Source of the DNA: Deferribacter autotrophicus
GTDB taxonomy: Bacteria; Chrysiogenota; Deferribacteres; Deferribacterales; Deferribacteraceae
Length of the DNA stretch: 64,000 bases
NCBI RefSeq assembly: GCF_008362905.1
Contig: NZ_VFJB01000006.1
Coordinates: 205,249 to 269,248, forward strand
Reading direction: 5' to 3'
Below the pieces are notes generated by a model. It had not been told where the DNA came from. It did not search any database and worked only from the letters and a program-made list of their open reading frames with translations. How positions within the stretch are numbered: the first letter of the stretch is position 1; each line of letters opens with the position of its first letter. The position numbers and the translations under genes were made by a program. Below, one piece after another: positions 7,579 to 16,507 of the stretch.

Positions 7579-8871
7579 TTAAATTATTTTATATTCTTTT
7601 AGTTTTCTATAGAGTGTTGATCTATCTATTTTTAATATCTCAGATGCCTTTTTTTTATCAAAATTAGTATATTGTAATACTTTCAAAATATGTTCTTTAA
7701 TTACTTCATCTAGATCTTTCATGTCATTATTTGAAGAACGTTTTTCAATAATTATAGATGAATCCGTTATATATGAACTTGTTTCAATAATCATTGCTCT
7801 TTCTATCAAATTTGAAAGTTCTCGGACGTTACCAGGATAATCATATGCCAATAAAGATTTTTTTGCTTCATCGGTAAAGTCAATGATTTTGCTATTTAAA
7901 AGTTTATATTTTTCTAAAAAATAATAAGCTAAAGGTATAATATCCTCTTTGCGTTCTCTTAATGGTGGGATCTTAATATTTATAACATTTATTCTATAAA
8001 AAAGATCTTGACGAAATTTATTTTCAGCAATGAGCTTTTCAAGGTTTTTGTTTGTTGCAGCTATTATTCTTACGTCACTTGTTTCACAACATTCACTTCC
8101 AAGAGGAAAGAATTCTTTACTTTCTATAAAACGTAGAAGTTTTGCTTGTATACTTAGTGGCACTTCACCTATTTCATCAAGAAAAAGTGTGCCACCGTTA
8201 GCTAATGCAATTAAACCTTTTTTATTTTTATCTGCTCCGGTAAAAGCTCCCTTTTTATAGCCGAATAGCTCACTTTCAAATACGGTTTCTTGTAAATTTG
8301 CACAATTAATAGAAATCAGTGGTTTTTTGTTTCTCCTACTATTTTCGTGAATATACCTAGTGATCAACTCTTTTCCAGTTCCGGTTTCACCACTTATTAG
8401 AACAGTAGAATCAGAAGATGCGACTTTTTTGGCAAAATTTAATGTTTCTTCCATTACTTTTGAAACAAAAACTATTTTATCTTTATCAGTTTGTGAGTGT
8501 ATTTTTTGCTTAATATTTATTGTATCTTCTATTTGTTTTAATTTTATTTTAAGAATTTCTGTATCAATTGGTTTGAGCATATAATCGGAGGCGCCTAATT
8601 TTATTGCTTCTACAGCTTCTTCCACAGTACCATACCCTGTAATCAATAAAATAAATGTATCGTTTGATATTTTTTTTATTTTTTTCAAAAGTTCCATTCC
8701 TGATATTTTTGGAAGTTTGATATCTGAGATTACAACATCAACGAAATTATTTTCAATATATCGTAAAGCAATTTCAGGGTCATAAAAACCTTTTATATCA
8801 AATAGATCGTTTAAGCTGCGTATCAAGGTACTATTTAATACTTTGTTATCTTCAATCAGAACTATTTTCAT
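7579..8871 (-). CDS. NtrC-family sigma-54-dependent response regulator
   Basis: A 430-residue regulator with three parts. The receiver domain carries D50 as phosphoacceptor in VVISDIKLP. The AAA+ domain has Walker A GETGTGKE (161-168), the sigma-54 contact loop GAFTGA (208-213) and Walker B GGTLFLDEIGE. A Fis-type helix-turn-helix ends the protein (KKASEILKIDRSTLYRKL). All key residues are intact. It overlaps the upstream kinase gene by 20 bases, suggesting translational coupling. The sigma-54 promoter and paired palindromes just downstream suggest it activates the multiheme cytochrome gene. Confidence 0.95.
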   Translation of the reverse strand: MKIVLIEDNKVLNSTLIRSLNDLFDIKGFYDPEIALRYIENNFVDVVISDIKLPKISGMELLKKIKKISNDTFILLITGYGTVEEAVEAIKLGASDYMLKPIDTEILKIKLKQIEDTINIKQKIHSQTDKDKIVFVSKVMEETLNFAKKVASSDSTVLISGETGTGKELITRYIHENSRRNKKPLISINCANLQETVFESELFGYKKGAFTGADKNKKGLIALANGGTLFLDEIGEVPLSIQAKLLRFIESKEFFPLGSECCETSDVRIIAATNKNLEKLIAENKFRQDLFYRINVINIKIPPLRERKEDIIPLAYYFLEKYKLLNSKIIDFTDEAKKSLLAYDYPGNVRELSNLIERAMIIETSSYITDSSIIIEKRSSNNDMKDLDEVIKEHILKVLQYTNFDKKKASEILKIDRSTLYRKLKEYKII

Positions 8872-10450
8872 AATGTCTAAACCTTATTATAAATTTTGTC
8901 CCAACATTTTTTTTAGATTGTATATCTATTTTTCCATTGTGGTCATTTATTATTTTATAAACTAAAGAAAGACCAAGACCTGTTCCTTTTTCAGGAGATT
9001 TTGTAGTGTAAAACGGATCAAATATTTTATCCAATATCGATTCATCTATGCCTTCACCATTGTCTTCTATTTCTAATATTATCATATCATTATCTCTTTT
9101 TAAATTAATTTTTATTTCTCCATAATCTTTAATTGCATCAATGGAATTTAATACAATATTAAGTATTGCTTGTTGGATTAGTGTGCGATTTCCTATGAGT
9201 TTGCAACTTTCTAAATCCAACTTAAAGTTAATTTTGCTGGAGTCTTCCTGCAAATAAGTTACTATTTTTTCAATAACATCTTTAAGATCAATTACATCTC
9301 TAATATCGCTACTTGTATATTTTGGGTCTAATAATTTTAGATTGTTTATTATTTCTACGCATTTTTTTGCTTCCTCTTTAATTGTTTTTATATCGTCAAT
9401 ATTTATGGTACCATTATTGTTAAAATCTTTTAACAGAAGGTCGCAAAGTAGCAGTATTGAATTTAATGGTGAATTAAGTTCATGGCTAATTCCTGCAGAT
9501 AATAATCCAATGGAACTGAGTCTGTTTAAAAGTTCCATTTTTCTCTGTTTATCTTGAAGTTCGTTAATATAACCTTTTAGTGACTGAGCCATGTTCTGAA
9601 TAGAAACAGCAATTTCCGTTAATTCATTACTCATATTTTTGGTATCTATATGAAAATCCAAATTACCAGAGCCGTAAATGTTTAAAGCGTCTTTTATATA
9701 TTTTATAGGTTTTAGAAATCTAGAGCTAAAAATTATTGAAACTAAAATACTAAGAAAAATAGAAAAAGATAATATGGCAAATAAATTCTTTTTTAGAACA
9801 TTTAAAATATTGAAATAAATCAAAAGCCATAATATTACCATTAATATTTATGATTCCAGATTTTTTCTCTTTTATAATATTAAAGTATTTATCTCCATAA
9901 ATATTTTGAAAATAATATTTTGTGTTGTATTGGTTTGCAAATTCATAATATTTATTTTTATGAAACAAAAATATTCCGTTTCTTTTACTATCTTTTGAAT
10001 TAATTTCCACTAAAAATGCAAAACCTTTTTTAGGATTAATTTTGCTTATGAACTCACCAAGCTTCAATCCCCAAAAATTTATTATTAAGTAACCTTTTTT
10101 TTGTTTATCTATAGGGATTGGAATCATTGTTCTTATCATAGCAGGACAAAACTTAGTTGTTTCAGGAAGTTTGCCTCTTTCGAAATTGGATAAAAGAATA
10201 TCATTTACGTTTGATTTAGATATTTTTTTAAAAAAATGTTTTTGTGATATGTTTATTGTTGATAAGTAATATCTTTAATGTTTTTTAAAAAGGCATTAAT
10301 CGATTTTTTAGATTCTGAAGTTAGGATTTTTGCCTGATTATTTATTTCCTGTTCAATAATTATTTTTGAATGATAATAATTAAAATAAGTGGATAATAAC
10401 AAGGTTACTGTAATTAATGAAATAATATATAAAGAAAGTTTTAATTTCAT
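8852..10450 (-). pseudogene. Membrane sensor histidine kinase with two frameshifts in the sensor region
   Basis: Three consecutive reading frames together make one kinase. Residues from 10450 to about 10255 give a first membrane helix (LYIISLITVTLLLSTYF) and the start of a periplasmic domain. After a stop at 10253 the same protein continues in another frame (STINISQKHFFKK...) to about 9840. A second shift leads into the frame 9841-8852, which carries the second membrane helix, HAMP, the H-box (SAGISHELNSPLN) and the ATPase domain (DNGEGID, GTGLGLS). The catalytic part could still be translated from ATG 9841. Sequencing error, a decayed gene or a truncated always-on kinase are all possible. 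It partners the regulator at 7579-8871. Confidence 0.7.
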
Positions 10451-10497
10451 CTTCGTTATTAAAAGGTGTTTTTATAAAAATGTCAATAAATTGGTTT

Positions 10498-11238
10498 TTA
10501 AACGGTTTCAATATGATGAATAATCTTTTTCGATAGATAAATTAATATTAATATAATTAGGAACATATATAATAAGTTAGATATATTGATAGAGCCTTGT
10601 AAAAGTGAGCTTCTAATCAGTTTTGTGGAATAAGTAAGAGGGAAGATATAAGCAATATATTTTACAAACAAAGGCATTTTATCCACAGGGTAAAATGTAC
10701 CTGAGAGAAATATCATTGGAGTGATTACAAAGGTATTTACACTAAATTGGTCACCATGGTTCTTAACAATTAAAGCTACGATAAATCCTAAAAGGGAAAA
10801 TGCAGTGAGATGCAGTAAAATTGAGATCATAAACAGAATGTTTATATTCAGATTCACGCCAATTACAAACCCATAGATGATTACTATCACCGTCGGGATT
10901 AATCCTTTTGTAATGCCATATAAGGTTTCACCTGCAACAATTTGCCATTTGGGGATTGGAGCAAGCAGATATTCATCAAATACTTTAAAGTAGAATCTTG
11001 AAATATTGATTTCTGTAGAAATTCCATAAGCTTGGTTCATAGAGCTCATTGTAATAAGACCGGGTATTAAAAAAGTGATATAATTATAACCATCAATTTG
11101 AGAATTTCTGCCTACACCAAAACCGAATGCTAGAAGGAACAAAAGGGGTGATATGGAGCTTGAAAGAATCACTTTCCAAAATCTGGATTTTAAAATAAAA
11201 AGTTCTCTTAAGTAAACTCCTATGACCCCATTTATCAT
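10498..11238 (-). CDS. ABC-2 type transporter permease
   Basis: A 246-residue membrane protein with about six hydrophobic helices and the ABC-2 signature region (FVITPMIFLSGTFYPVDKMP), as in DrrB/NodJ-type permeases. It overlaps the ATPase gene by four bases, so the two form one exporter. Substrates of this family range from drugs to lipids and polysaccharides, and nothing here narrows that. It lies upstream of, and on the same strand as, the frameshifted kinase gene. Confidence 0.85.
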   Translation of the reverse strand: MINGVIGVYLRELFILKSRFWKVILSSSISPLLFLLAFGFGVGRNSQIDGYNYITFLIPGLITMSSMNQAYGISTEINISRFYFKVFDEYLLAPIPKWQIVAGETLYGITKGLIPTVIVIIYGFVIGVNLNINILFMISILLHLTAFSLLGFIVALIVKNHGDQFSVNTFVITPMIFLSGTFYPVDKMPLFVKYIAYIFPLTYSTKLIRSSLLQGSINISNLLYMFLIILILIYLSKKIIHHIETV

Positions 11239-12086
11239 ATTTCTATTTTTCTCCCGGTTAGCTTTAAGTATACATCTTCAAGGTTTACTTCTCGAATTTT
11301 TGCAGAGTAGACGCCGTTTAAACTGTTTAATCTTTCAAGAGCTTCTTTTTTACTGTTAAAATACTCTTCTACTGTTTTGTTATCTTTGAAGATTTCAAGG
11401 GTGTATTTTCCAACTTCGTTTTTCAACGATTCAGGCTCACCTTCTTTTATTATTTTACCGTTGTCAATGAAATATACATAGTTTGATAAAGTCTCGGCTT
11501 CTTCAATGTAGTGGGTCGTTAAAATAATGGTGCAACCTAGTTTTATATTAATACTTTTTATAAAATCCCACAAATGCCTTCGCGTGGCAGGATCTAATCC
11601 CACAGTCGGCTCATCAAGAAACAGAATTTTTGGTTCATGCAGGAGCGCTCTTCCAATTACAAGTCTCCGCTTCATCCCTCCTGAAAGCTTTCCTGCCTTT
11701 TTATCTTTATGTTTAGAAAGCCCGGTAAAATGAAGCATTTCGTTTATTTTATTTATTCTTTTTTCCTTGTTTATCCCATAAAGGATTGAGTGTACTAGCC
11801 AGTTTTCAACCACTGTGAGGTCTCTATCCACATTGTTGTGCTGAGGAACAACACCAATCAATTTTTTGATTTTGTTATTTTTAGGGGTAAAAGGGGTTTT
11901 ATCGTAGAATATCTCTCCTCTATCTTGCTTTAACAATCCTGTAAGAATGTTTATTGCTGTAGTCTTACCTGCTCCATTTGGTCCAAGTAAGGCTGTGATG
12001 GAGTTATGTTTTACAGTGAAGCTAACACCTTTTAATGCTTTGGTGTTTCCAAAACTTTTTTCAAGATTTATCACTTCTATTTGCAT
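11235..12086 (-). CDS. ABC-2 type transporter ATP-binding protein
   Basis: An ATPase of 283 residues with Walker A GPNGAGKTT, Q-loop (VVPQHNNVD), signature LSGGMKRRL, Walker B ILFLDEPTVGLD and switch His (TTHYIEE). The C-terminal extension after the nucleotide-binding domain is usual for DrrA-like subunits. The frame is open to 12146, but the extra 20 residues are an atypical hydrophobic leader, so I start at ATG 12086 (MQIEVINLEK). Neither start has a good ribosome binding site. It is divergent from the riboswitch-controlled cbiA operon. Confidence 0.85.
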   Translation of the reverse strand: MQIEVINLEKSFGNTKALKGVSFTVKHNSITALLGPNGAGKTTAINILTGLLKQDRGEIFYDKTPFTPKNNKIKKLIGVVPQHNNVDRDLTVVENWLVHSILYGINKEKRINKINEMLHFTGLSKHKDKKAGKLSGGMKRRLVIGRALLHEPKILFLDEPTVGLDPATRRHLWDFIKSINIKLGCTIILTTHYIEEAETLSNYVYFIDNGKIIKEGEPESLKNEVGKYTLEIFKDNKTVEEYFNSKKEALERLNSLNGVYSAKIREVNLEDVYLKLTGRKIEI

Positions 12087-12130
12087 AGGGTTGAAAATAA
12101 ATAAAATAATTCTAAGTTGCAAGAAAATAA

Positions 12131-12159
12131 TTGCAAAAACCACCATTTTATTTTATGAT
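12131..12159 (+). promoter_or_regulatory. Promoter of the first cobalamin operon
   Basis: TTGCAA (12131-12136) and TATGAT (12154-12159) are separated by 17 bases. The predicted start near 12166 coincides with the first base of the riboswitch P1 stem. Confidence 0.55.
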
Positions 12160-12165
12160 TTTTTT

Positions 12166-12306
12166 AGGCACAAGGGAAGTCCGGTGAAAATCCGGCGCTG
12201 TACCCGCAGCTGTGAGCTGGACGAAAGCCCTTTATGCCACTGCCAGTCCGTGGGCTGGTGGGAAGGCGGGCGAGTAGGATGAAGGCGAGCCAGAAGACCT
12301 GTGCCT
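12166..12306 (+). ncRNA. Cobalamin (B12) riboswitch aptamer 1
   Basis: The conserved B12 aptamer blocks are present in order: GGGAAGTCCGGTGAAAATCC, a GCAGCTGTGAGC segment, GCCACTG, GGGAAGGCGGGCGAGTAGG and GATGAAGGCGAGCCAG. The P1 stem is closed by AGGCACA (12166-12172) and TGTGCCT (12300-12306). It lies directly upstream of cbiA and the import genes, which fits repression by cobalamin. Confidence 0.96.
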
Positions 12307-12346
12307 CACCCGGCCATAGTCGGGTGTGAGCGTCCCCGGGTATTGG

Positions 12347-12407
12347 GACCGGAGCGCTTGAACTTTCCTGTTAACGGCTCTCCGGTCTCAATTTATGAGA
12401 CTGGAGA
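12347..12407 (+). promoter_or_regulatory. Translational expression platform sequestering the cbiA ribosome binding site
   Basis: A 12-bp hairpin pairs 12379-12390 with 12396-12407 (one G-U pair, ATTTA loop) and buries GGAG at 12403-12406, the binding site for the ATG at 12413. A competing 8-bp pairing, GACCGGAG (12347-12354) with CTCCGGTC (12380-12387), would free it. The two folds are mutually exclusive, as expected for control of translation initiation. There is no U-tract, so a terminator is unlikely. Confidence 0.7.
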
Positions 12408-12412
12408 GTGTG

Positions 12413-13747
12413 ATGGATAAAAAAGCAGTTGTCATATCATCTGATAGAAGCGGTTCCGGTAAAAGTAGTTTTTCCATATTTTTATCCAGATTTTTTTCCA
12501 ATCAACAATTAAAAGTTATCCCTTTTAAATGTGGACCGGATTATATTGATACGTTGCATTTAAAGTATGCTTCAAAGAACTATGCCTACAATCTTGATAC
12601 GGTTTTGATGAATCGTGAAAAGCTGAAGTACAGTTTTACCAAAAAATTACTTGAAAATGACGTGGCCGTTGTTGAAGGGGTCATGGGTTTTTATGATGGT
12701 GTGGATTTTAAAAGCTTTTACGGAAGTACATATGACATAACTAAAACACTAGGTTTGCCTGTAATTTTTATACTTGATGTTTCGTCAACTTCATATACCG
12801 CCTCTGCAAGATTAAAAGGACTAGTTTCATTGGTAGATAATATAAATGTGGTCGGCGTTATTTTAAACAAAGTAGGTTCCACAAGGCATGAGTCAATGGT
12901 TAGAAATGCTGTCGAATATCATACAGGTGTGGAAGTCCTAGGTGCTGTTCCTAAACTAAAAGAGATAGAAATAGCATCGAGACATCTTGGTATAAAAACT
13001 GCCATAGAGATGGAGAAAGATTTTTATGAAAAACTTGTGGGAGAATACATTAAATATGTAAATGTGGATAAGATAGTTGATAAAATTAGTTATATTCCAG
13101 AACAAATTAATATTCATGATTTTACCTATAACAAGCAAAAGAAAGTTGCCTATGTTGCTTATGATGAAGCTTTTAATTTTTATTATCATGACAATCTTGA
13201 TTATTTGGAAAATAATGGATTTAAAATTAAGTTTTTTTCACCTTTAGAGAACGAAGTCCCTGACAATCCGGATTTTATCTATATTGGTGGTGGATATCCC
13301 GAACTTTTTGCTAAAGGGTTGGCAAAATGTATAGAAGTGAAAGAAGCTATTAGTTTATTTGCAAAAAGTGGTGTCCCCATTTTAGCTGAGTGTGGTGGGA
13401 TGATGTATTTATCAAAAGGGATTTTTACGGATGACGGTTTTTATGAAATGTGTAATCTGTTTGATTTTACTGTGGAGATGACGAAGAAAAGACAATCCCT
13501 TGGTTACGTAAAAGTAAAAGCAATGATTGATACCTATTACTTTGAACAAGGGGAAGAGTTTGTTGGGCATGAATTTCATTATTCCAGAATTAAAGAGAGT
13601 AAAGAGGATTTTGTGTTTGAAGTTCACAAACTGACAGGGGAAGAGAGGTCTTTTGACGGATTTTACAGGGGTAATGCCCTTGCATGTTATACACATTTTC
13701 ACTTTTTAAGTGAAAACAGTATAGTAAAAAATTTAATAAGGGAGTAG
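12413..13747 (+). CDS. cbiA: Cobyrinic acid a,c-diamide synthase
   Basis: Amidates the a and c acetate side chains of (Co-)sirohydrochlorin-derived cobyrinate using ATP and glutamine. The N-terminal synthetase domain has the P-loop SDRSGSGKSS and the CbiA signature KCGPDYIDTLHL. The C-terminal class I glutaminase domain has its nucleophile in LAECGGMMYLS and a late histidine in GHEFHYSR. An upstream in-frame ATG at 12395 would overlap the regulatory hairpin, so I use 12413, which has GGAG at the right distance. It is the first gene of the riboswitch-controlled operon. Confidence 0.94.
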   Translation: MDKKAVVISSDRSGSGKSSFSIFLSRFFSNQQLKVIPFKCGPDYIDTLHLKYASKNYAYNLDTVLMNREKLKYSFTKKLLENDVAVVEGVMGFYDGVDFKSFYGSTYDITKTLGLPVIFILDVSSTSYTASARLKGLVSLVDNINVVGVILNKVGSTRHESMVRNAVEYHTGVEVLGAVPKLKEIEIASRHLGIKTAIEMEKDFYEKLVGEYIKYVNVDKIVDKISYIPEQINIHDFTYNKQKKVAYVAYDEAFNFYYHDNLDYLENNGFKIKFFSPLENEVPDNPDFIYIGGGYPELFAKGLAKCIEVKEAISLFAKSGVPILAECGGMMYLSKGIFTDDGFYEMCNLFDFTVEMTKKRQSLGYVKVKAMIDTYYFEQGEEFVGHEFHYSRIKESKEDFVFEVHKLTGEERSFDGFYRGNALACYTHFHFLSENSIVKNLIRE

Positions 13748-13751
13748 TTTT

Positions 13752-14720
13752 ATGAGAAAGTTTTTGGTTTTTATGTTATTAATTTTCTTTTCAGGAGTTT
13801 GTATGGCAGGTATGGGGGCAAAAAAAGAGGATAAAACAGCAATTGTAATTGCAAGTTTTGGTACCACTTATCCATCAGGACTTAAGTCTATTATCAATAT
13901 CTTAGACATTGTAAGGGAAGAATTTCCAAATACCGAACTGAGAGTAACTTTTACGTCCAATATTATCAGAAAAAAATGGCAAGAAAGAAGTAAAAATCCT
14001 AAAAAGTGGCTAGAGCAGGGAGTGCCTGCAGAAATCATAAATGTAAAAGGAATTGTGGCAACATTGGGACAACTATCTGATGAAGGATATAAAAATATAG
14101 TTATTCAACCTACACACATATTCCATGGAGAAGAGTTTTCAGATGTTCTTGAATATGCAAGAGGGTTAAATTCCATTAAAACAATTAAAGAGAGATGGAA
14201 ACCTTTTAATAAAATTGTAGTGGGTAGACCTGCTTTAGGTACTTATGGTGATAAGTATGATTATCATGAGGATATTAAAGAGGTTGTAAAAGCATTGAGA
14301 CCGGATATCGAGCTTGCAAGAAAGTATGATGCCGCCCTTGTGTATATGGGGCATGGGAATGAATATTATTCCACAGGTGCATATATTGAAACAGAAGAGA
14401 TGTTTAATGAGATGTATCCTGATGTGAAAACTTTTATTGGGGTTGTTGAAGGATATCCTTCTCTGGAGATTGTTCTTAGAAAATTGAAACAGAGTGGTAA
14501 AAAGAAGGTGGTTTTAAAGCCTTTTATGGTGGTGGCAGGTGATCATGCCAGCAATGATATGGCAGGAGACGAGCCTGATTCCTGGAAAAATATATTGCAG
14601 AGAGAAGGGTATAAAGTGATACCTGTTATTGAAGGGCTTGGTTCTAATGATGCCTTTGCAAGAATTTTTGTAGAGCATCTTAAAGATGCTGCAAGGGATG
14701 GTGGAATTATTCTTAAATGA
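13752..14720 (+). CDS. cbiK: Sirohydrochlorin cobaltochelatase CbiK with a signal peptide (exported form)
   Basis: Inserts cobalt (or iron) into sirohydrochlorin, the entry step of the anaerobic B12 route. The core IVIASFGTTYPSG..., the histidine in QPTHIFHGEEF and the second in YMGHGNEYY match the CbiK metal-binding residues. The first ~20 residues (FLVFMLLIFFSGVCMAG) form a signal peptide, as in the periplasmic CbiK of Desulfovibrio. No cytoplasmic chelatase is seen in the window. GGGAG precedes the ATG, and the gene ends overlapping the permease gene by four bases. Being coupled to an ABC importer suggests a role in metal or tetrapyrrole handling outside the membrane. Confidence 0.9.
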   Translation: MRKFLVFMLLIFFSGVCMAGMGAKKEDKTAIVIASFGTTYPSGLKSIINILDIVREEFPNTELRVTFTSNIIRKKWQERSKNPKKWLEQGVPAEIINVKGIVATLGQLSDEGYKNIVIQPTHIFHGEEFSDVLEYARGLNSIKTIKERWKPFNKIVVGRPALGTYGDKYDYHEDIKEVVKALRPDIELARKYDAALVYMGHGNEYYSTGAYIETEEMFNEMYPDVKTFIGVVEGYPSLEIVLRKLKQSGKKKVVLKPFMVVAGDHASNDMAGDEPDSWKNILQREGYKVIPVIEGLGSNDAFARIFVEHLKDAARDGGIILK

Positions 14721-15655
14721 GAAGAACATTGGTTACTCTGTTTTTGACAGTTGTAATTGTTATTTTTGCTCTTACAAATGGGGCTGTTAAGCTTAATGAT
14801 ATGAATCTTAATTTAATGTTAAATATAAGATTGCCGAGAGTTTTAATGGCATTTTTGGTGGGAGCCATGCTTGCGCAAAGCGGTTCCCTCTTGCAACTAT
14901 TATTGAGAAATCCTCTTGCCGACGGATTTACTACAGGTATTTCATCGGCTGCAGCATTGGGTGCAGTTACAGCCATAGCGTTAGGATTTAACTTTTTTTT
15001 TATCCCTTTTGTTTCTCTTTTTTTTGCTATTGTAGGTTTAATGATTGTTTTTAAGGTGGGTAGCAGTGACAAATCTTTTCATTTTACCACAATTATTCTG
15101 GCAGGGATTGTGTTGAATATCATATGTTCTTCATTTATCAGCTTTTTGAAATACTATTTTGATGAATCTATTGGTACAGTGGTTTTCTGGTTGATGGGTG
15201 GTTTTTACGGTGTAACATATTCTAAAATAACTATTCTAGCTTTTGTTACGATTGTTCTTTTCTTTTTGAGCTATAAAAGTGCTTATAAATTGAATATTCT
15301 TGCTTTTGACGACCTTACGGCAAATTCCCTTGGGGTAAATGTGAAAGGGATGAGAAAAAAGTTTTTTGTAGTTGCAGCCATGTTGACTGCAGTGGCAGTT
15401 AGTTTTAGCGGTATCATAGGTTTTGTGGGATTAATTGTACCTCATATTGTAAGAGGTATTTTCGGTGGAGATATGAAAACCAATATTTTGTATTCCACGC
15501 TGTTTGGAGCAAATTTTCTGCTTTTTGCAGATACAATTAGCAGGATAATTATTCCTTCAGGTGCCGAATTGCCTGTGGGGGTGGTGACTTCATTTCTTGG
15601 CGGACTTTTTTTCATATTTCTACTCAAATATAAATTGAAGCGGGTTTGGTACTAG
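14717..15655 (+). CDS. btuC: FecCD/BtuC-family ABC transporter permease
   Basis: A 312-residue inner-membrane permease with about nine hydrophobic segments and the family hallmarks RLPRVLMAFLVGAMLAQSG near the N-terminus and FVGLIVPHIVR near residue 240. Such permeases import iron-siderophores, heme or corrinoids. The riboswitch and surrounding B12 genes favour a corrinoid or cobalt-related substrate, but that is inferred from context. It overlaps cbiK by four bases and is followed by its ATPase and binding protein. Confidence 0.85.
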   Translation: MRRTLVTLFLTVVIVIFALTNGAVKLNDMNLNLMLNIRLPRVLMAFLVGAMLAQSGSLLQLLLRNPLADGFTTGISSAAALGAVTAIALGFNFFFIPFVSLFFAIVGLMIVFKVGSSDKSFHFTTIILAGIVLNIICSSFISFLKYYFDESIGTVVFWLMGGFYGVTYSKITILAFVTIVLFFLSYKSAYKLNILAFDDLTANSLGVNVKGMRKKFFVVAAMLTAVAVSFSGIIGFVGLIVPHIVRGIFGGDMKTNILYSTLFGANFLLFADTISRIIIPSGAELPVGVVTSFLGGLFFIFLLKYKLKRVWY

Positions 15656-15775
15656 ATGAGTGTAGATATTATTTCAGAATTACTATTTGCGGTTGTTAAT
15701 TGGTTATCTGTAAAAGTTGAAGTGATTGTAGGGGTTTGAGGTGATAACTTTACAGCAAAAAATGGTGTTATCAAG

Positions 15776-16507
15776 ATGAATGTTATTGATGTTAAGAATT
15801 TGAATTTTGTACAAGGTGAATTTTATCTTAAAATTAAGCACTTGGAGATTAAAAAGGGTGAAAAAGTGGCTTTACTTGGTGAAAACGGAGCGGGTAAAAG
15901 TACATTTTTTAATCTTATTTCAGGTATTTATGATAATTACGAAGGTGAAATTGATATAAACGGTAAAAATATTAAAGATTATTCCAGTTTGGAGCTTGCA
16001 AAAGCGATTTCCTATTTACCTCAGTTTTCAGAGATAATTTTCGGATTTAGTGTATTTGAGACGGTTTTATTTGGGAGATATCCGAAAACAGGGGGGAATT
16101 ACGGCAAAAAAGATTATGAATTGACGGAGCAATGGTTAGAAAAGCTAGAATTGAAAGATTTGAGAAATAGAAAGTTTAGAGAACTTTCGGGTGGGGAAAA
16201 GAGAAGAGTAATGCTGGCAAGGGTTTTTAATCAGGATAGTGATGTGGTTGTTCTCGATGAGCCTTTTTCAATGATTGATGTCAAGTTTATTAAAACTATC
16301 AGGGGATTACTTGATGAATTGGATAAGACAGTAATTTGTTCTGTCCATGACATAAATCAGGTGAGGGGCGTTTGCGATAGAGTGGTGTTTTTGAAAAAAG
16401 GTGAAATAGCCAAATCTTTGAAGATGGATGAAGTAACCAGGGAGGTCTTGAGTGAGATTTTTGAAGTCGATTTTAATAATATTAACGGTTATTTTCTGGC
16501 TGTGTAA
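15776..16507 (+). CDS. btuD: FecE/BtuD-family ABC transporter ATP-binding protein
   Basis: A 243-residue ATPase with Walker A GENGAGKST, signature LSGGEKRRVML, Walker B VVVLDEPFSMID and switch histidine SVHDINQ. It should energise the permease encoded 120 bases upstream. The start codon has no clear Shine-Dalgarno sequence. The 3' end is overlapped by 56 bases by the binding-protein gene. Confidence 0.87.
   Translation: MNVIDVKNLNFVQGEFYLKIKHLEIKKGEKVALLGENGAGKSTFFNLISGIYDNYEGEIDINGKNIKDYSSLELAKAISYLPQFSEIIFGFSVFETVLFGRYPKTGGNYGKKDYELTEQWLEKLELKDLRNRKFRELSGGEKRRVMLARVFNQDSDVVVLDEPFSMIDVKFIKTIRGLLDELDKTVICSVHDINQVRGVCDRVVFLKKGEIAKSLKMDEVTREVLSEIFEVDFNNINGYFLAV

Noticed and set aside
7452..7667. 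71-codon plus-strand frame over the sigma-54 enhancer
   Set aside because: It overlaps the regulatory palindromes and the regulator's 3' end and has no ribosome binding site.
12086..12146. Upstream start for the ABC ATPase at 12146
   Set aside because: It would add 20 hydrophobic residues atypical for the family, with no ribosome binding site.
15656..15739. 27-codon frame between the permease and ATPase genes
   Set aside because: It begins directly after the permease stop but has no binding site, no recognisable motif and weak coding character.
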